A DNA stretch of 64,000 nucleotides from Piscinibacter gummiphilus. GTDB taxonomy: Bacteria > Pseudomonadota > Gammaproteobacteria > Burkholderiales > Burkholderiaceae_C. The translations under genes were made by a program, and so were the position numbers. The stretch covers positions 4,141,001-4,205,000 of the forward strand of contig NZ_CP136336.1 of NCBI RefSeq assembly GCF_032681285.1, written 5' to 3'. Numbering within the stretch: position 1 is the first letter of the stretch; each line of letters starts with the position of its first letter. Shown piece after piece: positions 1 through 9,267 of the stretch. The notes under the pieces are model-generated. The model saw only the letters and a program-made list of their open reading frames with translations. It was not told where the DNA came from and did no database searches.

Positions 1-1682
1 GCCACCACGAGCAGCAGGTAGACGCCCATCGTCGCGGCCTTGTGGCTCAGCACGCCGCTCACGCCCTTGGTGTAGCCGTTCGAGGACCGGTCGAAGAAGC
101 GGTTGAAGCGCTTGAAGAAGCCGCCGAGCGCCCAGTCCATGCCACGCGAGAGACGGTCCTTCGGGGCGTCGTGCGGCTTGAGCAGCGCGGCCGCGAGCGC
201 AGGCGACAGCGTGAGCGAGTTGAAGGCCGAGATCACGGTCGAGATCGCGATGGTCAGCGCGAACTGGCGGTAGAACTGGCCCGTCAGACCGGAGACGAAC
301 GCGATGGGCACGAACACCGCACACAGCACCAGCGCGATGGCGATGATCGGGCCCGAGACCTCCTTCATCGCCTGGATCGTGGCCTCGCGCGGCGTGAGGC
401 CGTTGGCGATGTTGCGCTCCACGTTCTCGACCACCACGATCGCGTCGTCGACCACGATGCCGATGGCCAGCACCAGGCCGAAGAGGCTCAAGGTGTTGAT
501 GGAGAAGCCGAAGGCCAGCAGCACGGCAAACGTGCCCACCACCGACACCGGCACCGCCAGCAGCGGGATGAGCGAGGCCCGCCAGGTCTGCAGGAAGACG
601 ATCACCACCAGCACCACCAGCGCCACCGCTTCGAGCAGCGTCTTGATGACCGCGGAGATGGAGTCTTCGACGAAGCGCGTGGGGTCGTAGACGATGTCGT
701 ACTTCAGGTCCTCAGGGAAGTCGCGCTGCAGCTCGTCCATCAGCTGGCGCACGTCGCTCGACAACTGCAGCGCGTTCGACCCGGGCGCCTGGAAGAGGCC
801 GAGCGCCACCGCCGGCTTGTTGTTGAGCAGCGAGCGCAGCGAATACTGCGCCGCGCCGAGCTCGATGCGGGCGATGTCACGCAGTCGCGTGACGCCCACG
901 CCATTCCCGTTGGAGCCGGTCTTGACGATGATGTCGCCGAACTCTTCTTCGGTCGACAGCCGGCCTTGCGCATTCACCGAGAGCTGGAAGGGCGCATTCT
1001 TGTTGGGCGAAGCGCCCACCACGCCGGCGGCCACCTGCACGTTCTGCTCGCGGATGGCGTTGACGACGTCGGGTGCGGTGAGCCCGCGCGCCGCGATCTT
1101 CTGCGGGTCGAGCCAGACGCGCATGGAGTAGTCGCCCGCGCCGAACACCAGCACCTGGCCCATGCCGGGGATGCGCGACAGCCGATCCTTGATGTTGAGC
1201 ACCGCATAGTTGCTCAGGTACACCTCGTCGTAGCGCGAGTTCGGCGACACGAGGTGCACCACCATCGTGATGTTGGGCGAGCTCTTGACCGTGGTGACGC
1301 CGATCTGGCGCACCTCTTCCGGCAGCCTCGCCAGGGCCCGCTGCACGCGGTTTTGCACCTGGGTCTCGGCCTGTTCGACGTTGGTGCCGACCTTGAACGT
1401 GACGGTGAGGTTCATGCCGCCGTCGCCGGTGGCCTGCGAGCCCATGTACAGCATGTTCTCGACGCCGTTGATCGCTTCTTCGAGCGGCGCGGCGACGGTC
1501 TGGGCGATCACAGTCGGGTTGGCACCCGGGAAACGCGTGCTGACGACCACCGACGGCGGCACGACCGAGGGGTACTCGGAAATGGGCAGCCGGCCGATGG
1601 CGATCAGGCCCGCCAGAAAGATGAGGATGGACAACACGGCCGCGAAGATGGGCCGGTCCACGAAGAACCTGGAGAAACGCAT
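1..1682 (-). CDS. RND (HAE-1) multidrug efflux pump permease, 3' end cut by window edge
   Basis: This is the inner-membrane proton-driven pump of a tripartite efflux system, and about 560 N-terminal residues are present. It opens MRFSRFFVDRPIFAAVLSIL, the usual first transmembrane helix of AcrB/MexF-type pumps. Porter-domain sequence follows, and then a membrane segment carrying VVDDAIVVVENVER, in which the two adjacent Asp residues are the proton-relay pair of the HAE-1 family. The reading frame is open to the window edge, so the C-terminal half lies outside. It starts 41 bp after the stop of the adaptor gene and is presumably co-transcribed with it. An outer-membrane OprM-type gene may follow beyond the window. 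The substrate cannot be read from the sequence; MexF/BpeF-like aromatic or chloramphenicol-type substrates are only a guess. Confidence 0.93.
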   Translation of the reverse strand, partial: MRFSRFFVDRPIFAAVLSILIFLAGLIAIGRLPISEYPSVVPPSVVVSTRFPGANPTVIAQTVAAPLEEAINGVENMLYMGSQATGDGGMNLTVTFKVGTNVEQAETQVQNRVQRALARLPEEVRQIGVTTVKSSPNITMVVHLVSPNSRYDEVYLSNYAVLNIKDRLSRIPGMGQVLVFGAGDYSMRVWLDPQKIAARGLTAPDVVNAIREQNVQVAAGVVGASPNKNAPFQLSVNAQGRLSTEEEFGDIIVKTGSNGNGVGVTRLRDIARIELGAAQYSLRSLLNNKPAVALGLFQAPGSNALQLSSDVRQLMDELQRDFPEDLKYDIVYDPTRFVEDSISAVIKTLLEAVALVVLVVIVFLQTWRASLIPLLAVPVSVVGTFAVLLAFGFSINTLSLFGLVLAIGIVVDDAIVVVENVERNIANGLTPREATIQAMKEVSGPIIAIALVLCAVFVPIAFVSGLTGQFYRQFALTIAISTVISAFNSLTLSPALAAALLKPHDAPKDRLSRGMDWALGGFFKRFNRFFDRSSNGYTKGVSGVLSHKAATMGVYLLLVV

Positions 1683-1723
1683 GGCGATGATCCGGAAAGG
1701 TTGGGGTCGCGCTTACTGGCGCA

Positions 1724-2899
1724 TCACTGACGCACGGGCGCGCTGGCAGCGGCGGTGACCATCGGCACCACTTCGGGCGTGATCGGCGCGCCCGGCCGCA
1801 CACGCTGCAGGCCGTTGACGACGATGCGGTCACCAGCCTTGAGGCCCGTGCGCGCGACGCGCAGGCCATCGACCAGCGGCCCGAGCGTGACCACGCGGTA
1901 CTCGGCCTTGTGGTCGGCGCCGATCACGTAGACGTACTTGCGGTTCTGGTCGGTGCCGATGGCGGTGTCGTTGATGAGCAGGGCCTCGCCCTTGCCGTCG
2001 GTGCCCACCTGCACTCGGGCGAAGAGGCCCGGCACGAGCGCCGCATCGGTGTTGCGCAAGACGGCGCGCATGCGCACGGTGCCCGAGACGGGGTCGATGC
2101 GGTTGTCGACGAAGTCGAGCTTGCCCTCGTGCGGGTAGCCGGTCTCGTTGGCCAGGCCGGCCTGCACCTTCACGCCCGGGCCGCCCTTGCGGGCCAGTGC
2201 GCCCACCTGCAGGAAGGTCGACTCGTCACCGTCGAAGCTCACGTACACCGGGTCGATGGAGACGATGGAGGTGAGCACCACGCTGCTGTCGACGAGGTTG
2301 CCTTCCGTGACCTCGGCCTTGCCGATGCGGCCCGAGATGGGGGCGCGCACCACCGAGAAGTCGAGGTTGAGCTTGGCCGAGGCAAGCGCGGCTTCGTCGG
2401 CCTTGGCATTGGCAGCAAGCTGGCGCGCGTTCGACGAGCGCTCGTCGAAGTCGCGCTGCGAGATGGCGTTGTCGGCCTTCAAGAGCTTGGAGCGCTCGAA
2501 CTCGGCGTTGGCGTGCTCTGCCTTGGCGCGGGCACTGGCCACGGCAGCTTCGAGGCGTGCCACCTCGGCCTGGTAGCTGCGCGGGTCGATGACGAAGAGC
2601 ACGTCGCCCTTGTTCACCAGGGCGCCGGGCTTGAATTTCACCGCCTCGATGGTGCCGGGCACCCGGGCGCGGATCTGGGCGGATTCGACGGCCTCGATGC
2701 GGCCGGAGAACTCTTGCAGTTCCAGCACCTTCTTGGAGACAACTGCTGCCACGCTGACAGGCGGCGCGGGCGGAGCGCCCGCGGGAGCCGCCGCCTGCGC
2801 CTCGCCACCGCCCGTACAGCCGGCCAGCGAAAGCACCAGGGCCGACAGCAGGGTCAGGGCCAGGGTCGACAACATCAGGGGGGCGGGACGGACGGTCAT
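1724..2899 (-). CDS. RND efflux periplasmic adaptor (membrane fusion) lipoprotein
   Basis: A 391-residue adaptor that would link the RND pump to an outer-membrane channel. The N-terminus is a lipoprotein signal with lipobox LAGC (Cys28), so the protein should be lipid-anchored facing the periplasm. A lipoyl/barrel half (around RVPGTIEAVKFKPGALVNKG) is followed by an alpha-helical hairpin, the second lipoyl half (VRAPISGRIGKAEVTEG) and a beta-barrel/membrane-proximal region, the order typical of AcrA/MexE proteins. It is the first gene of the efflux operon. A divergently transcribed LysR gene lies 139 bp upstream and is the obvious candidate regulator. Confidence 0.93.
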   Translation of the reverse strand: MTVRPAPLMLSTLALTLLSALVLSLAGCTGGGEAQAAAPAGAPPAPPVSVAAVVSKKVLELQEFSGRIEAVESAQIRARVPGTIEAVKFKPGALVNKGDVLFVIDPRSYQAEVARLEAAVASARAKAEHANAEFERSKLLKADNAISQRDFDERSSNARQLAANAKADEAALASAKLNLDFSVVRAPISGRIGKAEVTEGNLVDSSVVLTSIVSIDPVYVSFDGDESTFLQVGALARKGGPGVKVQAGLANETGYPHEGKLDFVDNRIDPVSGTVRMRAVLRNTDAALVPGLFARVQVGTDGKGEALLINDTAIGTDQNRKYVYVIGADHKAEYRVVTLGPLVDGLRVARTGLKAGDRIVVNGLQRVRPGAPITPEVVPMVTAAASAPVRQ

Positions 2900-3038
2900 G
2901 GGAATTCCTCGTTGTTCAAGCTTCTTCTTGCGGGTTTTTGCGCATGGTCAAACATGCTGCAATGCACCAAGACTTTATTAGCCAGCCAGAACCTTATAAA
3001 GTGCTGATTCAAAGATTGACTGTTCAGGAATCAAGACA
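2900..3038. promoter_or_regulatory. divergent promoter region between efflux operon and LysR gene
   Basis: This 139-bp interval is clearly more AT-rich than its flanks and separates divergent genes, as is usual for LysR-regulated promoters. A 6-bp inverted repeat, TGATTC at 3005-3010 and GAATCA at 3028-3033, lies just upstream of the LysR start and could be an autoregulatory site. I cannot assign -35/-10 elements with confidence. Confidence 0.4.
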
Positions 3039-4025
3039 ATGGACCAGTTGCGCGCCATGCAGGCCTTCGTCGGGGTGGTCGACACGGGTGGCTTCACCAG
3101 TGCGGCCGAGTTGCTCAACATGCCCAAGGCCACGCTTTCAGCGGCCGTGGCGGAGCTGGAGGCCCACCTGAAGGTGCGGCTGCTGCACCGAACGACGCGC
3201 AAGGTCACCGTCACCGCCGACGGCGCCGCCTATTACGAGCGCTGCGTGCGCATCCTCGAGGACCTGCGTGACGCGGAAGAGTCACTCTCGTCGAAACAGG
3301 GGTCGCCCCACGGCAAGCTGCGGGTGGACGTGAGCACCGCGGTGGCGAGCCGGCTGCTCATTCCGCTCCTGCACACCTTCCTCGAGCGTTACCCCGACAT
3401 CGAACTCGAGCTCGGCTGCAGCGACCGCCCGCTCAACCTGCTGAGCGAAGGCATCGACTGCGCGCTGCGCGTGGGCGAGGTGCAAGACCCCTCGGTGGTG
3501 GTGCGCCGCGTGGGCACCATGCAACTCGTGACCTGCGCCACGCCGGGGTATCTCGCCAAGCACGGCCGGCCCAAGCACCCGCACGATCTGAAGAAGCACG
3601 TGTGCCTGAACTACTTCTCCATGCGCACCGGCCAGGTGTTCGACTGGGAGTTCAACCGCGACAACGAACGTGTGGTGCTCACCGTCGACAGCCCGCTCAC
3701 GCTCAACGATTCCAACGCCTACATCGACGCCTGCCTGGCCGGCCTGGGCATCGGCCGCCTGCCCACCTACATGTTCCACCAGTACCCGAGCTGTGGTGCG
3801 CTGGAGCTCGTGATGTGCGAATGGCTGTCCGACGACATGCCCTTCCTCGTGGCCTACCCGTCGAACCGGCACCTGTCATCGAAGGTGCGCGTGTTCGTCG
3901 ACTGGGTCGCCGAGACGCTGGAGCACCACACCGGCATGCAGATGTGCGAGAAGGCGCGTGCGGTCCATGAAAAGAACCAGCAGCGCCAGATGCTGGAGCT
4001 GGGCATCTTGTCGACGCCCGCCTGA
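3039..4025 (+). CDS. LysR-family transcriptional regulator, probable regulator of the divergent RND pump
   Basis: A 328-residue LysR-type regulator. The N-terminal winged helix-turn-helix is recognisable from the start (MDQLRAMQAFVGVVDTGGFT, then LHRTTRKVTVTADG). The remainder is a periplasmic-binding-like effector domain with typical LysR phrasing such as GIDCALRVGEV. The C-terminus runs about 20-25 residues longer than many family members. It is transcribed away from the efflux adaptor gene, the common arrangement for a local LysR activator of an RND operon. The effector is unknown. Confidence 0.92.
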   Translation: MDQLRAMQAFVGVVDTGGFTSAAELLNMPKATLSAAVAELEAHLKVRLLHRTTRKVTVTADGAAYYERCVRILEDLRDAEESLSSKQGSPHGKLRVDVSTAVASRLLIPLLHTFLERYPDIELELGCSDRPLNLLSEGIDCALRVGEVQDPSVVVRRVGTMQLVTCATPGYLAKHGRPKHPHDLKKHVCLNYFSMRTGQVFDWEFNRDNERVVLTVDSPLTLNDSNAYIDACLAGLGIGRLPTYMFHQYPSCGALELVMCEWLSDDMPFLVAYPSNRHLSSKVRVFVDWVAETLEHHTGMQMCEKARAVHEKNQQRQMLELGILSTPA

Positions 4026-4027
4026 CC

Positions 4028-4411
4028 TCACGCAGGCAAAGCAGCGCCCGACAGACTCGCCAGCACCTCGACCGCCGTCTTCACCTTGAACGGCTTGATC
4101 ATGATGCGTTGCACCTTCAGCGTCTTGAAGACGCCGATGGTGTCGGCGTCGAGCCCGAGCGCCATCACGGCGATGGGCACCTCCGGGTCGCACAGTGTGG
4201 CGCCGCTGCGCACCTGCTGCACGAGGGTCAAGCCGTCGAGCTTCTCGCCCAGGTCGGCGAGCAGGGCGTCGTAGACGTCGGTCTGCAGCATGCGCAGCGC
4301 CGCCTCGTAGTGGGTGGCTTCATGGATGTCGGCCAGCCGAAGCTGGCGCGCCACGTTGGCCACGGTGTTGCGCATCACGAAGTGCGGCTCCAGCAGCAGC
4401 ACCCGCTTCAT
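4028..4411 (-). CDS. stand-alone receiver-domain protein
   Basis: A 127-residue protein beginning MKRVLLLEPHFVMRNTVANV that looks like a single CheY-type receiver domain. It has an acidic residue after the first beta strand (LEPH), a candidate phospho-acceptor Asp in DALLADLGEK, and a Lys in IMIKPFK at the place of the conserved KP motif. There is no output domain. The ATG overlaps the stop of the upstream GAF gene (ATGA), so the two are translationally coupled. A longer open frame exists upstream, but it overlaps the GAF gene and is not coding. The partner kinase is not in the window. Confidence 0.75.
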   Translation of the reverse strand: MKRVLLLEPHFVMRNTVANVARQLRLADIHEATHYEAALRMLQTDVYDALLADLGEKLDGLTLVQQVRSGATLCDPEVPIAVMALGLDADTIGVFKTLKVQRIMIKPFKVKTAVEVLASLSGAALPA

Positions 4412-4908
4412 GTCTGACGCTCCAGCTCGTCCACCACCAGCAGCCGCAGCGATTCGAGGATGCTGCGGTCGATGGCATCGAAGCGGCGCTCGCGGGTGTC
4501 GAGCACGCACAGCGTGCCCACCACCGCGCCCTTCTTCAGCATGAGCGGCGCACCGGCATAGAAGCGCACGCCCGGGTTGCCCACCACGATGGGGTTGTCG
4601 TGGAAGCGCACATCGCGCAGCGCGTCGGGCACCAGCAGCAGCTCGCGGCTGTGCACCGCATGGGCGCAGAACGACACGTCGCGCGGCGTTTCGCAGATCC
4701 CCTCGAAGCCCACCCGCGACTTGAACCACTGCCGGTCGCGGTCGACCAGGCTGATCATCGCCATCGGCACGTCGAACTCGGTCGCGGCGAACTGCACGAT
4801 GCGGTCGAAGCGCTCTTCGGGTGGCGTGTCGAGGATGAGAAGTGCACGCAGGGCCGAAAGGCGCTCGGCTTCGTCGTCTGGCAAGGGCGCGGGGATCATC
4901 CTTCGCAT
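4408..4908 (-). CDS. GAF-domain protein
   Basis: A 166-residue protein composed almost entirely of one GAF domain. The features are typical of the GAF modules found at the front of many bacterial kinases and diguanylate cyclases: an opening ALRALLILDTPPEERFDRIV, then VDRDRQWFKSRVGF, DVSFCAHAV, FYAGAPL and GTLCVLD. Here the domain stands alone without a catalytic module. It overlaps the start of the receiver-domain gene by 4 nt, so the pair probably works as a sensor with a receiver. The ligand is unknown. Confidence 0.82.
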   Translation of the reverse strand: MRRMIPAPLPDDEAERLSALRALLILDTPPEERFDRIVQFAATEFDVPMAMISLVDRDRQWFKSRVGFEGICETPRDVSFCAHAVHSRELLLVPDALRDVRFHDNPIVVGNPGVRFYAGAPLMLKKGAVVGTLCVLDTRERRFDAIDRSILESLRLLVVDELERQT

Positions 4909-5085
4909 ATCGGCAGATCGCGCCGACGCTGAAGCCTGGCGGCCGTGCGATACACGTGCAACTCACACGCCTGGTGCGGGCGCGATGGAATGGGCCTTGC
5001 ATTGGCAGCACGTAGAAGCCCGGATGCCCTCCGTCACAGGCGGCGCTTACCCTCCGACGTCTCCCCACCCCTCAAGACCACTGCC

Positions 5086-6051
5086 ATGCGCCTTCATCTA
5101 CCCCTGATCGCCGCCGCCCTGTTCTTGGCTGCCACCGCACAGGCCCAGACCAAATGGGACCTGCCCACCGCCTACCCGGCCAGCAACTTCCACACCGAAA
5201 ACGTCACCCAGTTCGCGAGTGACGTCGACAAGGCCTCGGGCGGCAAGCTCAAGATCACGGTGCACCCCAACGCCTCGCTCTTCAAGGCGCCCGAGATCAA
5301 ACGTGCGGTGCAGGGTGGCCAGGCGCAGGCGGGCGAGATCCTGCTCGTGAACTACCAGAACGAGTGGCAGATCTTCGGGGCCGACGGCCTGCCCTTCCTG
5401 GCCGACAGCTATGACGAGTCGCTCAAGCTCTACAAGGCCCAGCGGCCGGTGCTGGAGAAGAAGCTGGCCGAGCAGGGCCTGATGCTGCTCTATGCGGTCG
5501 CCTGGCCGCCGCAAGGCATCTTCAGCAAGAAGCCCATCAATTCGGCGGCCGACCTCAAGGGCGTGAAGTGGCGCGCCTACAGCCCGGCCACCTCGCGCCT
5601 GGCCGAGCTGCTGGGTGCGCAGCCGGTCACGGTGCAGGCCGCAGAACTCTCGCAGGCCATGGCCACCGGCGTGGTCGAGTCGTACATGTCGTCGGGCTCC
5701 ACCGGCTACGACACCAAGACCTACGAGCACCTGAAGTTCTTCACCGACACCCAGGCCTGGCTGCCCAAGAACGCGGTGCTCGTGAACAAGGCCGCCTTCG
5801 ACGCCCTCGACAAGCCGACGCAAGCCGCCGTGCTCAAGGCCGCCGCCGATGCCGAGACCCGCGGCTGGGCCACGTCGAAGGCCAAGAACAACGAGTACCT
5901 CGAACTCTTGAAGAAGAACGGCATGACCATCGCGCAGCCCTCGTCGCAGCTGAAGGCCGACATGCAGAAGGTCGGCCAGACCATGCTCGACGAATGGCTG
6001 CAGAAGGCCGGCCCTGAAGGCCAGGCCGTCGTCAACGCCTACCGCAAGTGA
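5086..6051 (+). CDS. TRAP transporter substrate-binding protein (DctP family)
   Basis: The periplasmic binding subunit of a TRAP transporter, 321 residues. The chosen ATG gives a clean signal peptide (MRLHLPLIAAALFLAATAQA) ending at a predicted cut after AQA; an upstream in-frame start would bury it. The conserved arginine that salt-bridges a substrate carboxylate is likely the one in KWRAYSP, so an organic-acid ligand is expected. The stop overlaps the GTG start of the small permease gene. The ligand cannot be deduced, but the neighbouring amidase and peptidase genes may give context. Confidence 0.93.
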   Translation: MRLHLPLIAAALFLAATAQAQTKWDLPTAYPASNFHTENVTQFASDVDKASGGKLKITVHPNASLFKAPEIKRAVQGGQAQAGEILLVNYQNEWQIFGADGLPFLADSYDESLKLYKAQRPVLEKKLAEQGLMLLYAVAWPPQGIFSKKPINSAADLKGVKWRAYSPATSRLAELLGAQPVTVQAAELSQAMATGVVESYMSSGSTGYDTKTYEHLKFFTDTQAWLPKNAVLVNKAAFDALDKPTQAAVLKAAADAETRGWATSKAKNNEYLELLKKNGMTIAQPSSQLKADMQKVGQTMLDEWLQKAGPEGQAVVNAYRK

Positions 6052-6593
6052 CGCCCCCCGCAGAGCCGCCCCGCGGCGCGCTGCGGCGCACGCTCGACCG
6101 GCTGTACGGCAGCGCCGCGGTGCTCGCGGCGCTGTGCATGGTGGCCTTGCTCGTGATGGTGCTGCTGTCGATCGCGGGCCGCCAGCTTGGCTTCAACATC
6201 GCCGGCAGCGACGCCTACGCCGGCTACTTCATGGCCGGCGCCGGCTTCCTGGCGCTGGCGCACACGCTCAAGCGCGGCGAGCACATCCGCGTCACGCTGG
6301 TGCTCGGCCGCCTGGCCGGGCCATGGCGGCGGCGCCTGGAGCTTTTCGCGCTGTCGCTGTCGACGCTGCTCGCCGCCCTCTTCGCCTACTACGGCTGCCG
6401 GCTGGCCTGGGTATCGTTCCAGCTGCACGACATCTCCACCAGCGCCGACGCCACGCCCCTGTGGCTGCCCCAGCTCTCGATGGCCGCGGGCACGCTGGTG
6501 CTGGCCGTGGCCTGCCTCGACGAACTGGTGCTCGAACTGACGGGCACACGCGTCGCACCCACAACCGGCGAGGAGCCCTTGCGCAATGAATGA
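6048..6593 (+). CDS. TRAP transporter small membrane subunit (DctQ family)
   Basis: A 181-residue protein with four predicted membrane segments, the usual DctQ size and topology. It starts with GTG overlapping the stop of the binding-protein gene (GTGA). It contains the family-typical RQLGFNIAGSDAYAGYFMAG region followed by LAHTLKRGEHIRV, which resembles DctQ phrasing. It overlaps the large-subunit gene by 8 nt, so the whole TRAP system is translated as a coupled set. Confidence 0.9.
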   Translation: MTPPAEPPRGALRRTLDRLYGSAAVLAALCMVALLVMVLLSIAGRQLGFNIAGSDAYAGYFMAGAGFLALAHTLKRGEHIRVTLVLGRLAGPWRRRLELFALSLSTLLAALFAYYGCRLAWVSFQLHDISTSADATPLWLPQLSMAAGTLVLAVACLDELVLELTGTRVAPTTGEEPLRNE

Positions 6594-7887
6594 CCTCGCC
6601 ATCACCGCCTTGCTGCTGGTGTCGCTCTTTCTCATCCTCGGTAGCGGCGTGTGGATCGGCCTCGCGCTCTCGGGCGTGGCCTGGATCGGCATGCAGGTCT
6701 TCAGCTCACGCCCGGCCGGCGACGCGATGGCCGTCACCATCTGGGGCACCGCGTCGAGCTGGACGCTTACCGCGCTGCCGCTCTTCATCTGGATGGGCGA
6801 GATCCTCTTCCGCACCCGCGTGAGCCAGGACATGTTCCGCGGCCTCGCCCCGTGGATGCAGTCCCTGCCGGGCCGGCTGCTGCACACCAACGTGGCGGGC
6901 TGCACGCTCTTTGCGGCCGTCTCGGGCTCGAGCGCCGCCACCTGCGCCACCATCGGCAAGATGAGCCTGCCCGAGCTCGCGCGGCGCGGCTACCCCGAGA
7001 CGATGGCGCTCGGCTCGCTGGCCGGGGCCGGCACGCTCGGGCTGCTGATCCCGCCGTCGATCATCATGATCGTCTACGGCGTCTCGGCCGACGTGTCGAT
7101 CTCACGCCTCTTCATCGCCGGCGTGATCCCGGGCGTGGTGCTCGCGCTCATCTTCTCGGGCTACATCGCGCTGTGGTCGTGGCGCCACCCGGGTCTCGTC
7201 CCGCCGGCCGACGCGCCCATGCCCTGGCGCGAGCGCTGGGCCGCCTCGCGCGGGCTCGTTCCCGTGATGCTGCTGATCGCAGGCGTGCTGGGCTCCATCT
7301 ACTCCGGCATCGCCACCGCCACCGAGGCGGCCAGCCTCGGCGTGGTGGGCTCGCTCCTCATCTCGGCCGCGCAGGGCTCGCTCAACTGGCCCACGTTCCG
7401 CGACTCGCTGCTGGGCGGCACCCGGCTCTACTGCATGATCGCGCTCATCCTCGCGGGGGCAGCCTTCCTCACGCTCTCGATGGGCTACATCGGGCTGCCG
7501 CGCCACCTGGCCGAATGGATAGGGGGCATGCAGCTGAGCCCGCTCGCGTTGCTGGCCGCGCTCACGCTCTTCTACATCGTGCTCGGCTGCTTCCTCGACG
7601 GCATCTCGATGGTGGTGCTCACGATGGGCGTCGTGCTGCCCACCATCCAGAAGGCCGGCATCGACCTGCTCTGGTTCGGCATCTTCATCGTCATCGTGGT
7701 CGAGATGGCGCAGGTCACGCCGCCGGTGGGCTTCAACCTCTTCGTGCTGCAGGGCATGACCGGCCGCGGCATCGGCTACATCGCCCGCGCCACGTTCCCC
7801 TTCTTCCTGCTGATGGTGCTGATGCTGGTGCTGCTGTACCTATTCCCGCAGATGGTGAGCTTCCTGCCGACGCAGATGCGCGGCTGA
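6586..7887 (+). CDS. TRAP transporter large membrane subunit (DctM family)
   Basis: A 433-residue polytopic membrane protein with about a dozen hydrophobic segments, the Na+-coupled transport subunit of the TRAP system. Motifs such as SGSSAATCATIGKMSLPEL and GLLIPPSIIMIVYGV are classic DctM sequence. It completes a P-Q-M operon in which each junction overlaps. Its last 48 bp overlap the 3' end of the convergent amidase gene, so the two coding sequences share DNA at their C-termini. Confidence 0.95.
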   Translation: MNDLAITALLLVSLFLILGSGVWIGLALSGVAWIGMQVFSSRPAGDAMAVTIWGTASSWTLTALPLFIWMGEILFRTRVSQDMFRGLAPWMQSLPGRLLHTNVAGCTLFAAVSGSSAATCATIGKMSLPELARRGYPETMALGSLAGAGTLGLLIPPSIIMIVYGVSADVSISRLFIAGVIPGVVLALIFSGYIALWSWRHPGLVPPADAPMPWRERWAASRGLVPVMLLIAGVLGSIYSGIATATEAASLGVVGSLLISAAQGSLNWPTFRDSLLGGTRLYCMIALILAGAAFLTLSMGYIGLPRHLAEWIGGMQLSPLALLAALTLFYIVLGCFLDGISMVVLTMGVVLPTIQKAGIDLLWFGIFIVIVVEMAQVTPPVGFNLFVLQGMTGRGIGYIARATFPFFLLMVLMLVLLYLFPQMVSFLPTQMRG

Positions 7888-9267
7888 GGCGCCCACTCCC
7901 GGCACCAGGCCGGTGGCGGCCTCGAATCGCCGGCCGAGGGCGCGCAGCGCACCGTCGTGCCCTGCCCGGCCCACGAGCGAAATGCCGAACGGCAAGCCGT
8001 CGGGCCGCATCGCGGCCGGCAACGCCAATGCGCACAGGTCGAGCGGGCCGACGCCGTAGGTGTAGTGGCCGACCTCGGCATTGCGCACGATCGGCTCGGC
8101 CAGCATCTCGTCCACACGGAACGGCCGCGCCACGGTGGGGGTGACCACGACATCGATGCCAGTCAGCAGGCGCTTGGCCTGCTGCCGCAGCGCCTGCAGG
8201 CGGTACTGGGCCTGGAAGGCATCGACGGCGCTATACCCGCGCGCGCGCCGCAGGATGCTTTCCACCGCGGGCACCAGCGCATGCGGCAGACGCTCCAGCA
8301 CCTCCCCGTAGCTTGCGCTTCGCTCGGCCACGAGCGCGCTCTCGAAGACCAGCGCGCCGGCCTCGTGAAAGAGCGAGAAGTCGATCTCGCAGCGCTCGCC
8401 GCCGATACGCTCAAGCCGCAGCAGCGCCGCTTCGAAACAGGCGGGCGATTGCATGTCACCGAAGAACTCGAGCCGGCGCGGCACGGCGAAGCGGAAACGC
8501 GCCGGCTCGGGTGCATCGAGCGCGATGCCGTCGGCGTCGGCCCGGCTCAAGGGATCGTGCGCGTCGAAACCGGCGATCGCCTCCAGCACCATGAACGCAT
8601 CATCGACCGTGTGCGCGAAGACCGGCATGCAGTCGAACAGGCGGTTGTTGTAGACCATGCCCCGGCTGCTGACGAGGCCGATGGTGGGGCGCACACCCAC
8701 GATGTTGTTCATCGCCGCCGGCACCCGCCCGGAGCCTCCGGTGTCCGAGCCGAGCGAGAAGCTCACGAGGCCCGCCGCCACCGCCACGCCAGAGCCGGAA
8801 CTCGACCCGCCGGGAATGACCGCAGGGTCGAACACGTTCAGGCAATGGCCGCCCGTCGTGCGTGTGCCGTTGAGCCCGGTGGCGAACTGGTCGAGCGTCT
8901 GCTTGCCGATGAAGAGGGCGCCGGCGTCGATCGCACGCTGCACCGCGGCAGCGCTGTGCTGCGGCAGGCGGCCGTAGCCCTCGCAGCCGCAGGTGGTGGG
9001 CAGGCCTTCCACGTCGACGTTGTCCTTCACGCCGAACGGCAGGCCATAGAGCGGCAGCCGTGCCATCTCGCCACGCCGCTCCGCGAGGCGGCGCGCTTGA
9101 GCTCGCACGGCCTCGGGGTCGGCGCGGCTCACCCACACATGGTCATCATCGCGCGCTTCGATGCGGCGTAGCACCTCGTCGGCCACCGTAAGCGGCGACA
9201 ACGCACCGCGGCGATAGGCGGACTGCAGCGTCGTGCAATCGAGCGGAAGGTTTGCAGCATCAGTCAC
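7840..9267 (-). CDS. amidase-signature hydrolase, allophanate-hydrolase (AtzF)-like amidase domain only
   Basis: A 475-residue amidase-signature enzyme with the Ser-cisSer-Lys triad visible: Lys in FGVKDNVD, the Ser-rich loop GGSSSGSG, and SDTGGSGRVPAAMNN. The stretches TLDQFATGLNGTR and NNIVGVRP closely resemble the amidase half of allophanate hydrolase. The C-terminal domain that completes AtzF is absent, so the true substrate may be another carbamoyl or amide compound. The ATG overlaps the stop of the GntR gene (ATGA), making it the last gene of the ABC/M20 operon. Its 3' end overlaps the convergent TRAP gene by 48 bp. GatA-type function is unlikely because there is no GatB/C nearby. Confidence 0.85.
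   Translation of the reverse strand: MTDAANLPLDCTTLQSAYRRGALSPLTVADEVLRRIEARDDDHVWVSRADPEAVRAQARRLAERRGEMARLPLYGLPFGVKDNVDVEGLPTTCGCEGYGRLPQHSAAAVQRAIDAGALFIGKQTLDQFATGLNGTRTTGGHCLNVFDPAVIPGGSSSGSGVAVAAGLVSFSLGSDTGGSGRVPAAMNNIVGVRPTIGLVSSRGMVYNNRLFDCMPVFAHTVDDAFMVLEAIAGFDAHDPLSRADADGIALDAPEPARFRFAVPRRLEFFGDMQSPACFEAALLRLERIGGERCEIDFSLFHEAGALVFESALVAERSASYGEVLERLPHALVPAVESILRRARGYSAVDAFQAQYRLQALRQQAKRLLTGIDVVVTPTVARPFRVDEMLAEPIVRNAEVGHYTYGVGPLDLCALALPAAMRPDGLPFGISLVGRAGHDGALRALGRRFEAATGLVPGVGASAAHLRRQEAHHLRE

Noticed and set aside
42..1730. Long plus-strand open frame opposite the RND pump, rich in His/Arg/Glu
   Set aside because: It is the antisense shadow of a GC-rich gene. The minus strand encodes an unambiguous RND permease.
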